From Bacteroides sp. CAG:545 (GTDB lineage Bacteria; Bacteroidota; Bacteroidia; Bacteroidales; UBA932): a DNA stretch of 43,399 nucleotides. The stretch is from the NCBI GenBank assembly GCA_000432515.1, contig HF995997.1, positions 15,153-58,551 of the forward strand, written 5' to 3'. The notes beneath the pieces are model-generated. The model ran no database searches. It was not told the origin of the DNA and saw nothing but the letters and a program-made list of their open reading frames with translations. Of this stretch, positions 17,717 to 26,192 are shown in pieces. The translations under genes and the position numbers were made by a program. The first letter of the stretch is position 1; each line of letters starts with the position of its first letter.

Positions 17717-20700
17717 TTAGAATGATAACTGTACACCGAATGAGACTGATTTGAATACAGGTGTTCCTGTACCGGTACGTCCCAGGTTGTAATTGTTTGA
17801 ATCTGTGAACATCGAGTAACCTGAAATTGCTTCAGGGTCGATAGGCAGTCCTCTGAGGTGGTCGAAGGTGAAGAAGTTTTCGAGGGAAACATATACCCTT
17901 GCCTTGCTTATCTTCGCTTTTGAGAGGACTTTGGTCGGTACTGAATAGCCCAATGTGATGTTCTTGATTCTCAGATAGGCCATGTTCAGGAGGTACTTGC
18001 TCTGAACCTGCATTCCGAAACCGGAGTCAGCACCGCCGAGGTTCCATGCACGTGGATAGAATGCGTCGGTATTTTCCTCTGTCCAGTAGTCTTTTGTGAA
18101 TGTCTTAGGCAGACCGCCGTCCTTGGCATGGTAGCCTGGAATTGCAAGCTGTCCTTTACCCCAGATTTTTCTCTGTCCGATGCCCTGGAAGAAGATGGAG
18201 AAGTCCACGCCTTTCCAGTCTGCGCCGAGACGGAAACCGTATTCGTAGCGAGGTGTTGTGTTTCCGATAACTACGCGGTCACCAGGATTGCCGTTCGTGC
18301 CCTCACCAGGAGTGATGTATCCGTCGCCGTCCACATCCACGAATTTCACGTCGCCAGGTGCGAAAATGAGTTTGTCGCTATTCTCGAACTGCACCTGATA
18401 TACAGGGTATTTCGCTGTCTGTCTGTGGGTTGTGCGGGCTGTGCCGTTGTAGATGACAGTTATCTTCTCTATCTGTCCGTCTGCGCCATAGACGAAATCG
18501 TCTTTCTGGAACAGTCTGTCGGTAACATAACCGTAGATGTCACCATAGCGTCTGCCGGTAGAGTAAGCGTTGGAGAGAAGCCTGTTCTCCCAAGGAGTAG
18601 CCCAGTCAGCACCTTTGGTGATGTCCGTGACAGCATCTGACAATGTGGCCATACCATTGATGCCCAAGCCGTTGCTGAATCTGAATCCCCAGTCGAGAGC
18701 GATTTCCCAGCCGCGTGTGCGGAGGCTTCCGTAGTTGCCTTTAGGTGCGGTTGTTCCCAATGTGGCAGGAAGACTCTCACCCGGAATAATCATATCTTTC
18801 GTGTCTCTCTGGAACCAGTCGAATGTTATACCGATCTGATTCTTCCAGAATCTGAGGTCGGCTCCGAAGTCCAGAGTCTCGATTCTCTGCCAGGTTATGT
18901 CGTAGTCCACCAGTGTCGGTGTGCCGTACTGTGTGACCTTGTTTCCTGAGCCGTCAAGCCAGTTTGACTGGGACTGTGAAAGGGTGGAGACATAGAGCGT
19001 ATTGGCTACAGACTGGTCTCCGATACTTCCCCATGATGCCCTGATTTTACCGAAGGAGAGCACAGGCTCGATGCGTTTCATGAATTTCTCATTGGTGAAA
19101 ATCCAACCTCCTGAGAATGAAGGGAAGGTCTGCCATCTGAGGTGCGTAGGGAATTTGGAAGAACCGTCGCGGCGGATATTGGCCTCGATGAAATAGCGGT
19201 TGCCGAATGCGTAGTTGATACGTCCGAAGAAGCCAAGCTGTGCATCCCAGTTGGTGTTTCCATCTACGAACTGGTCGCCGGTAGCTGTCTTGAACTGAGG
19301 GTTCGACAGGTTCATCAGGTCAGTCCTGCGTGCAGATACGGACTCCCATTTTGTAGCTACCCTGTTAAGACCTGCCATAACCTTGAAGTCGTGCTGTCCG
19401 CCTGCTCCGAACTGGCGGTGATAGGTGGTGTAGGCATTGACAGTGTTGGTAGAACTTGCGTATCTGTATCTCTTGATGTCTGTTGCTGTTGCATTGGAGA
19501 AATACTTCTGTACAGGGAAGCAGTATCCCGGCATTGCACCGTCAGCAGCTGCATCCACAACTTCTCCGAGCCCGTTGACATAGATTCTGCTGCCGTCTTC
19601 CGCGAACCACTCGGTAGGTGCATACCACATCTGGCCGCCTTCGAATTCAGGTGTTGATGTGTTTTCTTCCTGTGTCCTGTGGTCGTAGGTGTAGTCGAAC
19701 TTCACGTCCCAGTGCTTGGTGATGTTAACAGTCGCTCCGAGATTGACATTGATATATTTGTTCCTGAGGTTGTTGGTATTGGAAGCTCCTATCTCGTATG
19801 ATGCCTCACGAAGGTTGTTTCCGTTTTCCTTGACCCCGATAGGGAAGAGCGGGCTCCATCTGTAGAGGTAAAGCCACGGGTCGGCTGACGTGGTGCCTAC
19901 TCCCGGATATCTCTTGTTCCTGTCTGAGAATATGGAACTTGCGCGGAGGCTGAGGTATTTGTTGATGTTAGAAGTGAGGCTGATGGATGAGTTGTATCTC
20001 GTGAAATCATCATGCTTCGCCGTTCTGGACATACCGCTCTGCTTGAGGTAGCCGAGACCTATATTATAAGAGGTCTTGCCTGAGGTGCCGCTTACGGACA
20101 GGTTGTGTGTCTGGCTTGGTGCCCAGTCGCGTATCATTGCATCAGCACCGTCATAGACGCGGTAACCATATTTGTTGACACCATCATAGTACCAGTCACG
20201 TCCATATACTACAGGGTCTCCGTTCTTGACTTTTCCGCCATAGAGCTTCTGCCACTCGACAGCCTTTTCATAACTCTCAGGACTGATTCTCCAGAAACCT
20301 CCGGCAGGCATTGCAGCACCCATGTTCGTATGTGCGTCAAGGGTATATTTCAATGCTTCGAGACCTCCGAATTCGATAGGTTTCGCTCTGTTCTGCCATG
20401 AGAAGTTGTCAGAATATGTCACTTCGAGTTTCTCTTTTCCGACACCTGTCTTGGATGTGATGAGGATGACACCGAATGCAGCTTTTGCACCATAGATGGA
20501 GGCAGCTGCCGCATCCTTCAGTACTGAAATGGACTGGATGTCGTCCGGGTTTACCATCTGGATACTTGGAATTTCCACATTGTCCAGGAGAATCAGAGGG
20601 CTGTTGTTTCCGGAGATGGAACCTATCTGTCCACGGATATTGATGATAGGGTCTGAACCTACTTCACCGGTAGGGATCCTGATATTCACGCCCGGAACTG

Positions 20701-21208
20701 AACCCTGAAGTCCACGTCCTACGTCTGCTATAGGTCTGCTGTCCAATGTCTTCTGTACATCGACCACTGCTACTGAGCCTGTGAGGCTGGCTCTTTTCTG
20801 GCTACCGTATCCGACAACTACCACTTCCGAGAGCAGCTCGCTGTCTTCTTCCAAGGTCACTTTCAAATTGGCGGTCGCCTTCACTTCCTTGGAAATGAAA
20901 CCGATGGAAGATACTTCCAATATGGCTCCGTCGTTTACTGTTATGGTGAACCGGCCGTTCGAATCGGTGAATACACCGTTCATCGAGCCTTTCTCCACAA
21001 TGCTTGCTCCTGCGATAGGTTCTCCTTTGGAGTCAAACACTTTTCCTGAAATCTCCACTTTGCGGGATTGGGCGGATGTGCTGGCAGAAATTGACGTTAC
21101 TGCCGATGCGAAGCAGTCGGCTCCGCTCATGGGTAAAATCGTCAAAGCGGCCAATGCTGATAAGAAACAAGTCCTCCTTGTTTCGTGCCGTCTATGATCT
21201 TTAGTCAT
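17717..21208 (-). CDS. SusC/RagA-family TonB-linked outer-membrane transporter
   Basis: This 1163-aa TonB-dependent transporter has a basic N-terminus and signal peptide (about 1-36). A carboxypeptidase-D regulatory-like domain follows (about 50-125; SGKVFDSKGEPIAGASI). Then come the SusC motif EVVVVGYGSQKRASLTGSV, a plug with NIRGQIG...PLILLDNVEIP...ISVLKDAAAASIYGAKAA, and a 22-strand-type barrel ending in the aromatic VSFGVQLSF. It imports a large ligand through the outer membrane with SusD (next gene). No sigma/anti-sigma or hybrid two-component regulator gene lies beside it, and there is no N-terminal STN domain, so regulation by FecR-type signalling is unlikely. Confidence 0.97.
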   Translation of the reverse strand: MTKDHRRHETRRTCFLSALAALTILPMSGADCFASAVTSISASTSAQSRKVEISGKVFDSKGEPIAGASIVEKGSMNGVFTDSNGRFTITVNDGAILEVSSIGFISKEVKATANLKVTLEEDSELLSEVVVVGYGSQKRASLTGSVAVVDVQKTLDSRPIADVGRGLQGSVPGVNIRIPTGEVGSDPIINIRGQIGSISGNNSPLILLDNVEIPSIQMVNPDDIQSISVLKDAAAASIYGAKAAFGVILITSKTGVGKEKLEVTYSDNFSWQNRAKPIEFGGLEALKYTLDAHTNMGAAMPAGGFWRISPESYEKAVEWQKLYGGKVKNGDPVVYGRDWYYDGVNKYGYRVYDGADAMIRDWAPSQTHNLSVSGTSGKTSYNIGLGYLKQSGMSRTAKHDDFTRYNSSISLTSNINKYLSLRASSIFSDRNKRYPGVGTTSADPWLYLYRWSPLFPIGVKENGNNLREASYEIGASNTNNLRNKYINVNLGATVNITKHWDVKFDYTYDHRTQEENTSTPEFEGGQMWYAPTEWFAEDGSRIYVNGLGEVVDAAADGAMPGYCFPVQKYFSNATATDIKRYRYASSTNTVNAYTTYHRQFGAGGQHDFKVMAGLNRVATKWESVSARRTDLMNLSNPQFKTATGDQFVDGNTNWDAQLGFFGRINYAFGNRYFIEANIRRDGSSKFPTHLRWQTFPSFSGGWIFTNEKFMKRIEPVLSFGKIRASWGSIGDQSVANTLYVSTLSQSQSNWLDGSGNKVTQYGTPTLVDYDITWQRIETLDFGADLRFWKNQIGITFDWFQRDTKDMIIPGESLPATLGTTAPKGNYGSLRTRGWEIALDWGFRFSNGLGINGMATLSDAVTDITKGADWATPWENRLLSNAYSTGRRYGDIYGYVTDRLFQKDDFVYGADGQIEKITVIYNGTARTTHRQTAKYPVYQVQFENSDKLIFAPGDVKFVDVDGDGYITPGEGTNGNPGDRVVIGNTTPRYEYGFRLGADWKGVDFSIFFQGIGQRKIWGKGQLAIPGYHAKDGGLPKTFTKDYWTEENTDAFYPRAWNLGGADSGFGMQVQSKYLLNMAYLRIKNITLGYSVPTKVLSKAKISKARVYVSLENFFTFDHLRGLPIDPEAISGYSMFTDSNNYNLGRTGTGTPVFKSVSFGVQLSF

Positions 21209-21266
21209 AAGTTGTTGGTTATTAGAAATTATGTATTAATCATCTGCACAAAAACCGATGATTTGG

Positions 21267-21298
21267 CTAAGTTAAAACATTTTAATGTAAAAACCAAA
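21267..21298 (-). promoter_or_regulatory. Candidate promoter of the susCD operon
   Basis: On the minus strand TTTG (plus 21295-21298) is followed after exactly 20 nt by TAACTTAG (plus 21267-21274), one mismatch from TAnnTTTG. This matches the Bacteroides housekeeping-sigma promoter and leaves a leader of about 50 nt before the susC ATG at 21208. Confidence 0.55.
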
Positions 21299-21311
21299 CA
21301 CCAAAAAATGT

Positions 21312-21345
21312 TAAATTTGTATTCGGGATTTATATATTATAGGAG
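21312..21345 (+). promoter_or_regulatory. Possible -7 box and Shine-Dalgarno site for the DUF2400 gene
   Basis: TAAATTTG at 21312-21319 fits the -7 consensus, but no TTTG lies at the right distance. AGGAG at 21341-21345, 6 nt before the ATG, is a real Shine-Dalgarno-like site, uncommon in this phylum. It supports the start at 21352. Confidence 0.45.
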
Positions 21346-21351
21346 ATTGTT

Positions 21352-22050
21352 ATGACAGATGAGACAGTGACCCTGCTGCGCGGATGGGCAGAGAAATACA
21401 ATGACGCCTGCTACTTTCAGGAGGACCCGATAATATTTCCGAAGCGGTTCGTGTCAATGCTCAGTAGCGGCAGCAGCTGCCTTGCCGATGTGGAAATCGC
21501 CGCTGTCTTCGCAGCGCATTTCGCGTGGGGGAGAAGGTCAATGATAGTGCGCGACTGCCATCGCCTGTTCGATGAAATGAACTGGAAACCATACGATTAC
21601 GTGATGCGCGGACAGTGGAAGGACGAGCCGGTCAGCATACACAGAACCGTCAAATGGTCTGAAGTCGCGGCAATATGCGCAAGACTGAAAGACCTTTATT
21701 CGGAACGAGAAAGTCTTGAAACATTGACAATTCCCCAGTTCCGGACATTGGTATTCGGGCAGAAGGAAGACAAGAAGGCGCCGAACAAGAAGATCAATAT
21801 GATGCGGCGCTGGATGGTCCGGAATGACGGCAGAGTGGACCTCGGAGTCTGGAAGAACATTGACCCGCAGACATTGCTGATTCCTCTGGATGTACACGTG
21901 TATCAGCAGGCCTCGGAACTTGGCCTGACCGCCCGTAAACAGAAGGATATCACTACGGTAGAGGAAATTACGGACGCCTTCAGGGACATTTTCCCGGGCG
22001 ACCCGTGCAAAGGTGATTTCGCGCTTTTCGGTTACGGAATCGACAAGTAA
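21352..22050 (+). CDS. TIGR02757 family protein (DUF2400)
   Basis: This 232-aa soluble protein matches the TIGR02757/DUF2400 family found throughout Bacteroidota and of unknown function. Recognisable elements are the N-terminal KYNDACYFQEDPIIFPKRF, the central AAVFAAHFAWGRRSMI, RRWMVRNDGRVDLGVW and the closing LIPLDVHVYQQASELGL plus CKGDFALFGYG. The overall layout recalls HhH-GPD base-excision glycosylases, but I see no proof of that activity. It is the first gene of a plus-strand run with the zeta-like kinase 20 bp downstream. It is divergent from susC. Confidence 0.88.
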   Translation: MTDETVTLLRGWAEKYNDACYFQEDPIIFPKRFVSMLSSGSSCLADVEIAAVFAAHFAWGRRSMIVRDCHRLFDEMNWKPYDYVMRGQWKDEPVSIHRTVKWSEVAAICARLKDLYSERESLETLTIPQFRTLVFGQKEDKKAPNKKINMMRRWMVRNDGRVDLGVWKNIDPQTLLIPLDVHVYQQASELGLTARKQKDITTVEEITDAFRDIFPGDPCKGDFALFGYGIDK

Positions 22051-22070
22051 ACAGTTAATAACGCAAAGCT

Positions 22071-22673
22071 ATGCCACAAATGTATGTAATATCAGGATGC
22101 AATGGAGCCGGCAAGACGACAGCCTCCTATTCATTGCTCCCGGAGATGCTCAAATGCAGCCAGTTCGTGAATTCAGACGAATTCGCCAAGAGCCTTTCGC
22201 CATTCAGTCCGGATGCTGCATCGATTCAGGCAGGCAAGCTCATGTTGCTGAAAATGAACTACTTGTTCAAGCGTGGCGAAGACTTCGCGATAGAGACGAC
22301 ATTGGCCACACGCAGTCTCAAGAGGACTATCACCCACGCGCACGAGCAAGGGTACAGTGTCACGATTCTGTATTTCTGGCTGAATTCTCCTGAACTTGCC
22401 GTGGAGAGAGTCCGCGCAAGGGTTGCGGCAGGCGGGCACAACATTCCGGAACAGGTGATACGGAGAAGATATACGGCCGGACTGCATTATTTTTTCAATG
22501 TTTACAGAACATTGGCTGACAGATGGATACTTGCGGACAATTCCAAGATACCTTTCAAGGTGGTCGCGGAAGGCTGGAAGGGCATTCTCAATATAAAAGA
22601 CGAAGAAACCTACGGTATAATAGAAAAGAAGGCCGCGGAGGCCCAAAACTATTTCGACAATGATAGCAAATAA
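22071..22673 (+). CDS. Zeta-toxin-like P-loop kinase
   Basis: This 200-aa protein has a Walker A motif GCNGAGKT at residues 9-16. It also has NSDEFA (a substrate-binding Asp as in zeta toxins), FAIETTLATRS and an Arg-rich VERVRARVAAGGHNIPEQVIRRRY lid segment. Zeta toxins phosphorylate UDP-N-acetylglucosamine; chromosomal relatives of this short type have unproven substrates. No epsilon-like antitoxin ORF is beside it: the preceding gene is a DUF2400 protein and the next is tldD, whose start lies inside its last codons (14-bp overlap). This placement suggests a house-keeping kinase and not an active toxin. Confidence 0.8.
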   Translation: MPQMYVISGCNGAGKTTASYSLLPEMLKCSQFVNSDEFAKSLSPFSPDAASIQAGKLMLLKMNYLFKRGEDFAIETTLATRSLKRTITHAHEQGYSVTILYFWLNSPELAVERVRARVAAGGHNIPEQVIRRRYTAGLHYFFNVYRTLADRWILADNSKIPFKVVAEGWKGILNIKDEETYGIIEKKAAEAQNYFDNDSK

Positions 22674-24156
22674 GGAATATTATTATAACACATTCAAGGT
22701 CAATGACATTGACTTGAAATCTCTTGTGACGACGGCACTCTCGCACGGCGGTGACTACTGCGACCTGTATTTCGAGAACACCTCGGATCAGGTCTATCAG
22801 CTCATGGACGGGAAGGTCACGTCAGGCGGTCTGAATATCGATTACGGTGTGGGAATCAGGGTGTTGTGCGGTGAGAAGACCGGTTATGCCTACTCTGAAA
22901 GTACGGAACGGAAAGATATGGAAGCGGCTGCGCTTGCGGCCTCGGCGATTTCGCAGGGCTCTGCTGTCACGCCGCGTGAAACCAGAAGCGTGGGGGCCAC
23001 GTACACTTCCCAGGAGAACAATGGCGGCCGCCTCGTCAGGAGGCTTTATCCGGGACATCCGAATCCGGCGGCGGACCGTTATCCGATACTGAAAGACTGG
23101 AGGGAAGAGAGTCCGTCCGTCGTCGTGGGGTATCTAGACCGCCTGGAAAAGGCCATCAAGGCGAAGGACAGCAGGATAGTGAGCATAATGTGCTTTCTGA
23201 GCAGTCAGACAAGCGATTATATGATGTACAATTCTTTCGGCGAGCTCAAATACGAGACTCGTCCGCTGACCACCGTTTCCGCTATGATTGTGGCTGACAA
23301 CGGAAAGCGGCGTATAAAGAAAAATGACTCCGTGAGTCTTCGCAAGGGCGCGGAAATGCTTACCGATGAAGTGATGGAAGAACTTGCGGCCAGTCTGACG
23401 GACGGCATTGACAGTGCCTTCGAGGCAAGCAGGCCTGAGGGCGGACAGATGCAGGTGGTGATGGGTGCTGGTGCTTCCGGCATTCTGCTTCACGAGGCCA
23501 TGGGACACGCTTTCGAGGCTGATTTCAACAGAAAAGGCCAGTCCATCTTCTCGGACAAGATGGGAAAGCGGATTTGTCCGGAAGGAATCAATATCGTGGA
23601 TGACGCAACCATCCGAGGTAACCGCGGCTCCCTGAATTTCGACGATGAGGGCGTGCCTGGACAGAGGACAATGATGGTCGAGAACGGAGTGCTGACCTCG
23701 TATCTGCATGACCGGATCAGCGCGAAGTACTACGGCGTGGCCCCGACCGGCAACGGAAGACGTGAAAATTTCCGTTCAAGTCCGATTCCGAGAATGCGCG
23801 CGACCTATATGGAAAATGGCAATGCCGACCCTGAAAGCATCATTGCTTCGGTTTCTAAAGGCATCTATGTCAATGAGTTCAGCAACGGACAGGTGAAAAT
23901 CGGTGAAGGTGATTTCACGTTCTTCGTGCAGAGCGGCTTCCTGATAGAGAACGGAAGGCTTACCAGACCTGTCAATGATGTCAATGTCATCGGCAACGGG
24001 CCCCAGGCATTGAAGGACATTGTCGCTGTCGGCAATGACTGCAAGCTGAAGGATGCCGCCTGGACTTGCGGAAAAGGTCAGTCAGTGCCGGTTTCGTGCG
24101 GTATGCCGACGGTGCTCGTGAACAATCTGATAGTAGGAGGCGTGGCAGATGAATAA
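22660..24156 (+). CDS. tldD: Metalloprotease TldD
   Basis: This 498-aa protein is the catalytic partner of the TldD/TldE heterodimer, which trims unfolded leader peptides (microcin B17, PQQ-like RiPPs) and degrades CcdA. The zinc site HEAMGH is at residues 278-283, with the expected HExxxH spacing. The C-terminal region contains FTFFVQSGFLIENGRLTRPV and GKGQSVPVSCGMPT, as in TldD. It overlaps the zeta-like gene by 14 bp and tldE by 8 bp, so translation is probably coupled. No RiPP precursor was found nearby. Confidence 0.95.
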   Translation: MIANKEYYYNTFKVNDIDLKSLVTTALSHGGDYCDLYFENTSDQVYQLMDGKVTSGGLNIDYGVGIRVLCGEKTGYAYSESTERKDMEAAALAASAISQGSAVTPRETRSVGATYTSQENNGGRLVRRLYPGHPNPAADRYPILKDWREESPSVVVGYLDRLEKAIKAKDSRIVSIMCFLSSQTSDYMMYNSFGELKYETRPLTTVSAMIVADNGKRRIKKNDSVSLRKGAEMLTDEVMEELAASLTDGIDSAFEASRPEGGQMQVVMGAGASGILLHEAMGHAFEADFNRKGQSIFSDKMGKRICPEGINIVDDATIRGNRGSLNFDDEGVPGQRTMMVENGVLTSYLHDRISAKYYGVAPTGNGRRENFRSSPIPRMRATYMENGNADPESIIASVSKGIYVNEFSNGQVKIGEGDFTFFVQSGFLIENGRLTRPVNDVNVIGNGPQALKDIVAVGNDCKLKDAAWTCGKGQSVPVSCGMPTVLVNNLIVGGVADE

Positions 24157-26023
24157 GGAATTCAAGATGAAAGAAAGTTTGGACTTCGCGATAAGCGATG
24201 CGGAGAGAGAAATAGCGGACAAAAGCGTGCAGATGGCCCTGGATGCGGGTGCTTCGGCAGTCATGGTGTCATTGGACAAGGCAAAAACCGAGATTTATGC
24301 CTTGCTGGACGGGGAGATTGACAATATCAGGCAGACTGGAGACAGGTCATTGACCTTCAACATCTACGCTGACGGCAAATACGGCACTTTTTCCACGAAC
24401 AGGTTCGAGGAGGAGAGTCTCCGCGATTTCCTCTGCAAGGCAGTCGAGACAGTGAGGATGCTGGTGGCTGATCCGTTCCGTGGATTGCCGGACAAGAAGG
24501 ACCTTGCCACGGATGCTGTCAATGGTGATGAAATGGGGCTGTGCTGGTATGGTTATGATTCAGTTTCCCGCGATGAAAAATTGGAGATGGCAAGACGTGT
24601 CTCCGTGTTCGGGGAATTCTCTGCGCCGTCTTCTGACAGGAACTGGCGTGTGGTATCCGAGGAAGTGGAATACAATAACACATTGTCAGACACATACTTG
24701 ACGAGTTCTGACGGATGCCGTTGCCGCCAGACGGAGACTTCATTTGAGGTGAGCAGCCAGGTTACTGTCGAGGACAATGATGGGAACAAATACACCGGCC
24801 TGTGGTGGGACTACGGTGTGAGTCCGGAGAAGGTGCTGACTTCCGAATGTGGCCGCAAGGCTGTGGAAATGGCCGTGATGCAGATCGCTCCTGTCAATGC
24901 GGACAAGGGAAAATACACGATGGTGGTTTCACGTCTGGTTTCAGGCCGTCTTCTCCAACCGGTGCTCAATGCATTGAGCAGTCTGTCCGTCTATCAGAAG
25001 TCTTCATTCCTGGTGGATGCGCTGGGCAAGCAGGTCTTCAGCAAAGGCTTGAATGTGATGGATATGCCTCTGGAAAAGGGCAAGAGCGGGGCAATCCTGT
25101 TCGAGACCGACGGGCGTGCCTGCAGGAACCGGGAAATTATTACTGACGGCGTGGTGAAGGAGAATTTCACGAGCATATACATGTCCAGAAAACTTGGCAT
25201 TCCGCCGACTTCCAGTTGCCCTAACCGCCCTGTCCTCCAGCCGTTTGTCTCCGAAGAACTGCTTGGTGGGGAGCGTGGAGGAGTGAGTGGAGGTGAGCGT
25301 AGTGGTGGACATTGTGGAGTTAGTGGTGATGGACGCGACGCCTCCGGGCTTGGTGGTGATTGTGGTGAAATGAGTGGCTCCGGTCTCGGTGCTCCGAATG
25401 GTGACGGACGTGGAGTTGAGTTCGGTGGCCACGAGCTTGGTGCTGTAAGTGGTGGTGAGCGTGGAGCTGAGCTTGGCGTTGTGAGTTGTGGTGAACGTGG
25501 AACTGAGCTCGGTGCTGTGAGTGGTGGTGGTCGTGGAGTTGAGCTCGGTGCTGTGAATGGTGGTGGTCGTGGAACAGAACTCGCTGGTGGATTTGGCGCT
25601 GAGCGTAGTGTTGAGCGTGGTGCTGTGAATGCTGGTGAACGTGGAACTGGGCTTGGTGTTGTGAATGGTGGTGGTCGTGGAACAGAACTCTCTGATGGAC
25701 TTGGCGCTGAATTTGGACTGAAGGCGGACCCGTTTGTAAATGAGATCGCGCAGCGGGATATCCTGGACCTCTGCGGAAGCGGCATCCTGGTCACGGACTT
25801 CAACGGCGGCAACTGCAACAGCGCCACCGGCGACTTCTCCTACGGCGTTTCCGGCTTCCTTTTCGAGAACGGCAAGATAACCTCGCCGATCGACAGCATG
25901 CTCATAACCGGCAACATGACAGACCTTTGGAGCAACCTCCTCGCCGCCGGCTCCGACCCGGTCCCTGGAATGAGCCGTCAGGTCCCGACCCTCGCCTTCA
26001 GAGACGTCACCTTCAATGCATAA
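24149..26023 (+). CDS. tldE: TldE/PmbA-family protein with a large Gly-rich repeat insertion
   Basis: This 624-aa protein is the non-catalytic TldE/PmbA partner; the family is normally about 440-460 aa. Residues 1-372 are ordinary and end in the conserved SSCPNRPVLQPF segment. Residues 524-624 resume with DILDLCGSGILVTDFNGG, ATGDFSYGVSGFLFENG and ITGNM. Between them (about 373-523) lies a Gly-rich region with 12-residue repeats such as GGGRGVELGAVN. The reading frame is kept on both sides and no HExxxH is present. The repeat would form a long flexible surface loop near the C-terminal core. Whether the heterodimer still works is unknown. Confidence 0.88.
   Translation: MNKEFKMKESLDFAISDAEREIADKSVQMALDAGASAVMVSLDKAKTEIYALLDGEIDNIRQTGDRSLTFNIYADGKYGTFSTNRFEEESLRDFLCKAVETVRMLVADPFRGLPDKKDLATDAVNGDEMGLCWYGYDSVSRDEKLEMARRVSVFGEFSAPSSDRNWRVVSEEVEYNNTLSDTYLTSSDGCRCRQTETSFEVSSQVTVEDNDGNKYTGLWWDYGVSPEKVLTSECGRKAVEMAVMQIAPVNADKGKYTMVVSRLVSGRLLQPVLNALSSLSVYQKSSFLVDALGKQVFSKGLNVMDMPLEKGKSGAILFETDGRACRNREIITDGVVKENFTSIYMSRKLGIPPTSSCPNRPVLQPFVSEELLGGERGGVSGGERSGGHCGVSGDGRDASGLGGDCGEMSGSGLGAPNGDGRGVEFGGHELGAVSGGERGAELGVVSCGERGTELGAVSGGGRGVELGAVNGGGRGTELAGGFGAERSVERGAVNAGERGTGLGVVNGGGRGTELSDGLGAEFGLKADPFVNEIAQRDILDLCGSGILVTDFNGGNCNSATGDFSYGVSGFLFENGKITSPIDSMLITGNMTDLWSNLLAAGSDPVPGMSRQVPTLAFRDVTFNA
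25265..25717 (+). repeat. 36-bp tandem repeat array inside tldE
   Basis: Seven consecutive 36-bp units run from 25439 to 25690, followed by a partial unit to 25717. A more decayed leading stretch begins at 25265. The consensus peptide is GGxRGxELGAVN. Units 4-5 and 7-8 form a higher-order pair (GRGTEL followed by a variant without AVN). The plus strand is rich in G and T and poor in C, unlike the flanks, and both strands have long open frames here simply because of the repeat. Confidence 0.9.
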
Positions 26024-26077
26024 AACCATAAAGTGTGAAAATCTCGGTAGCGCGATTCATCCGTAAAACCCCGCCTT
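26015..26077 (+). repeat. 63-bp direct repeat, copy 1 (3' end of tldE)
   Basis: A 63-bp stretch starting AATGCATAA, which includes the last two codons and stop of tldE, is repeated without a mismatch at 28168-28230. The two copies bracket the ATPase/TOPRIM gene pair, so this is the likely left boundary of that insertion. Confidence 0.9.
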
Positions 26078-26174
26078 CTTCCGGATAAGTTATTGATTTT
26101 GAATAACTTGTCTGTAGAATCCCGCCTTTTTACGGACGAACTGTAGATTCTCGGTCAACCAATATCAGTAATAA
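26049..26174. repeat. REP palindrome pair 1
   Basis: Two imperfect palindromes (26059-26086, stem ATCCG/CGGAT; 26110-26137, stem GTC-GTA/TAC-GGAC) are separated by a third hairpin, AAGTTATT...AATAACTT. The same arrangement recurs at 30054-30135 and 36755-36835. The tail GGTCAACCAATATCAGTAAT is shared only with the 36.8-kb copy. Confidence 0.85.
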
Positions 26175-26192
26175 GACGCAAACCAATCAATT

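Noticed and set aside
17704..17892. A longer SusD starting 63 codons upstream
   Set aside because: The extension overlaps the susC 3' end and would bury the lipoprotein signal, which begins properly at the ATG at 17703.
25004..26029. Long open frames on the minus strand opposite tldE, Thr/Ser-rich or Pro-rich
   Set aside because: They are produced by the 36-bp repeat, which keeps several frames open, and they lie over the conserved TldE sequence. No family features are seen.
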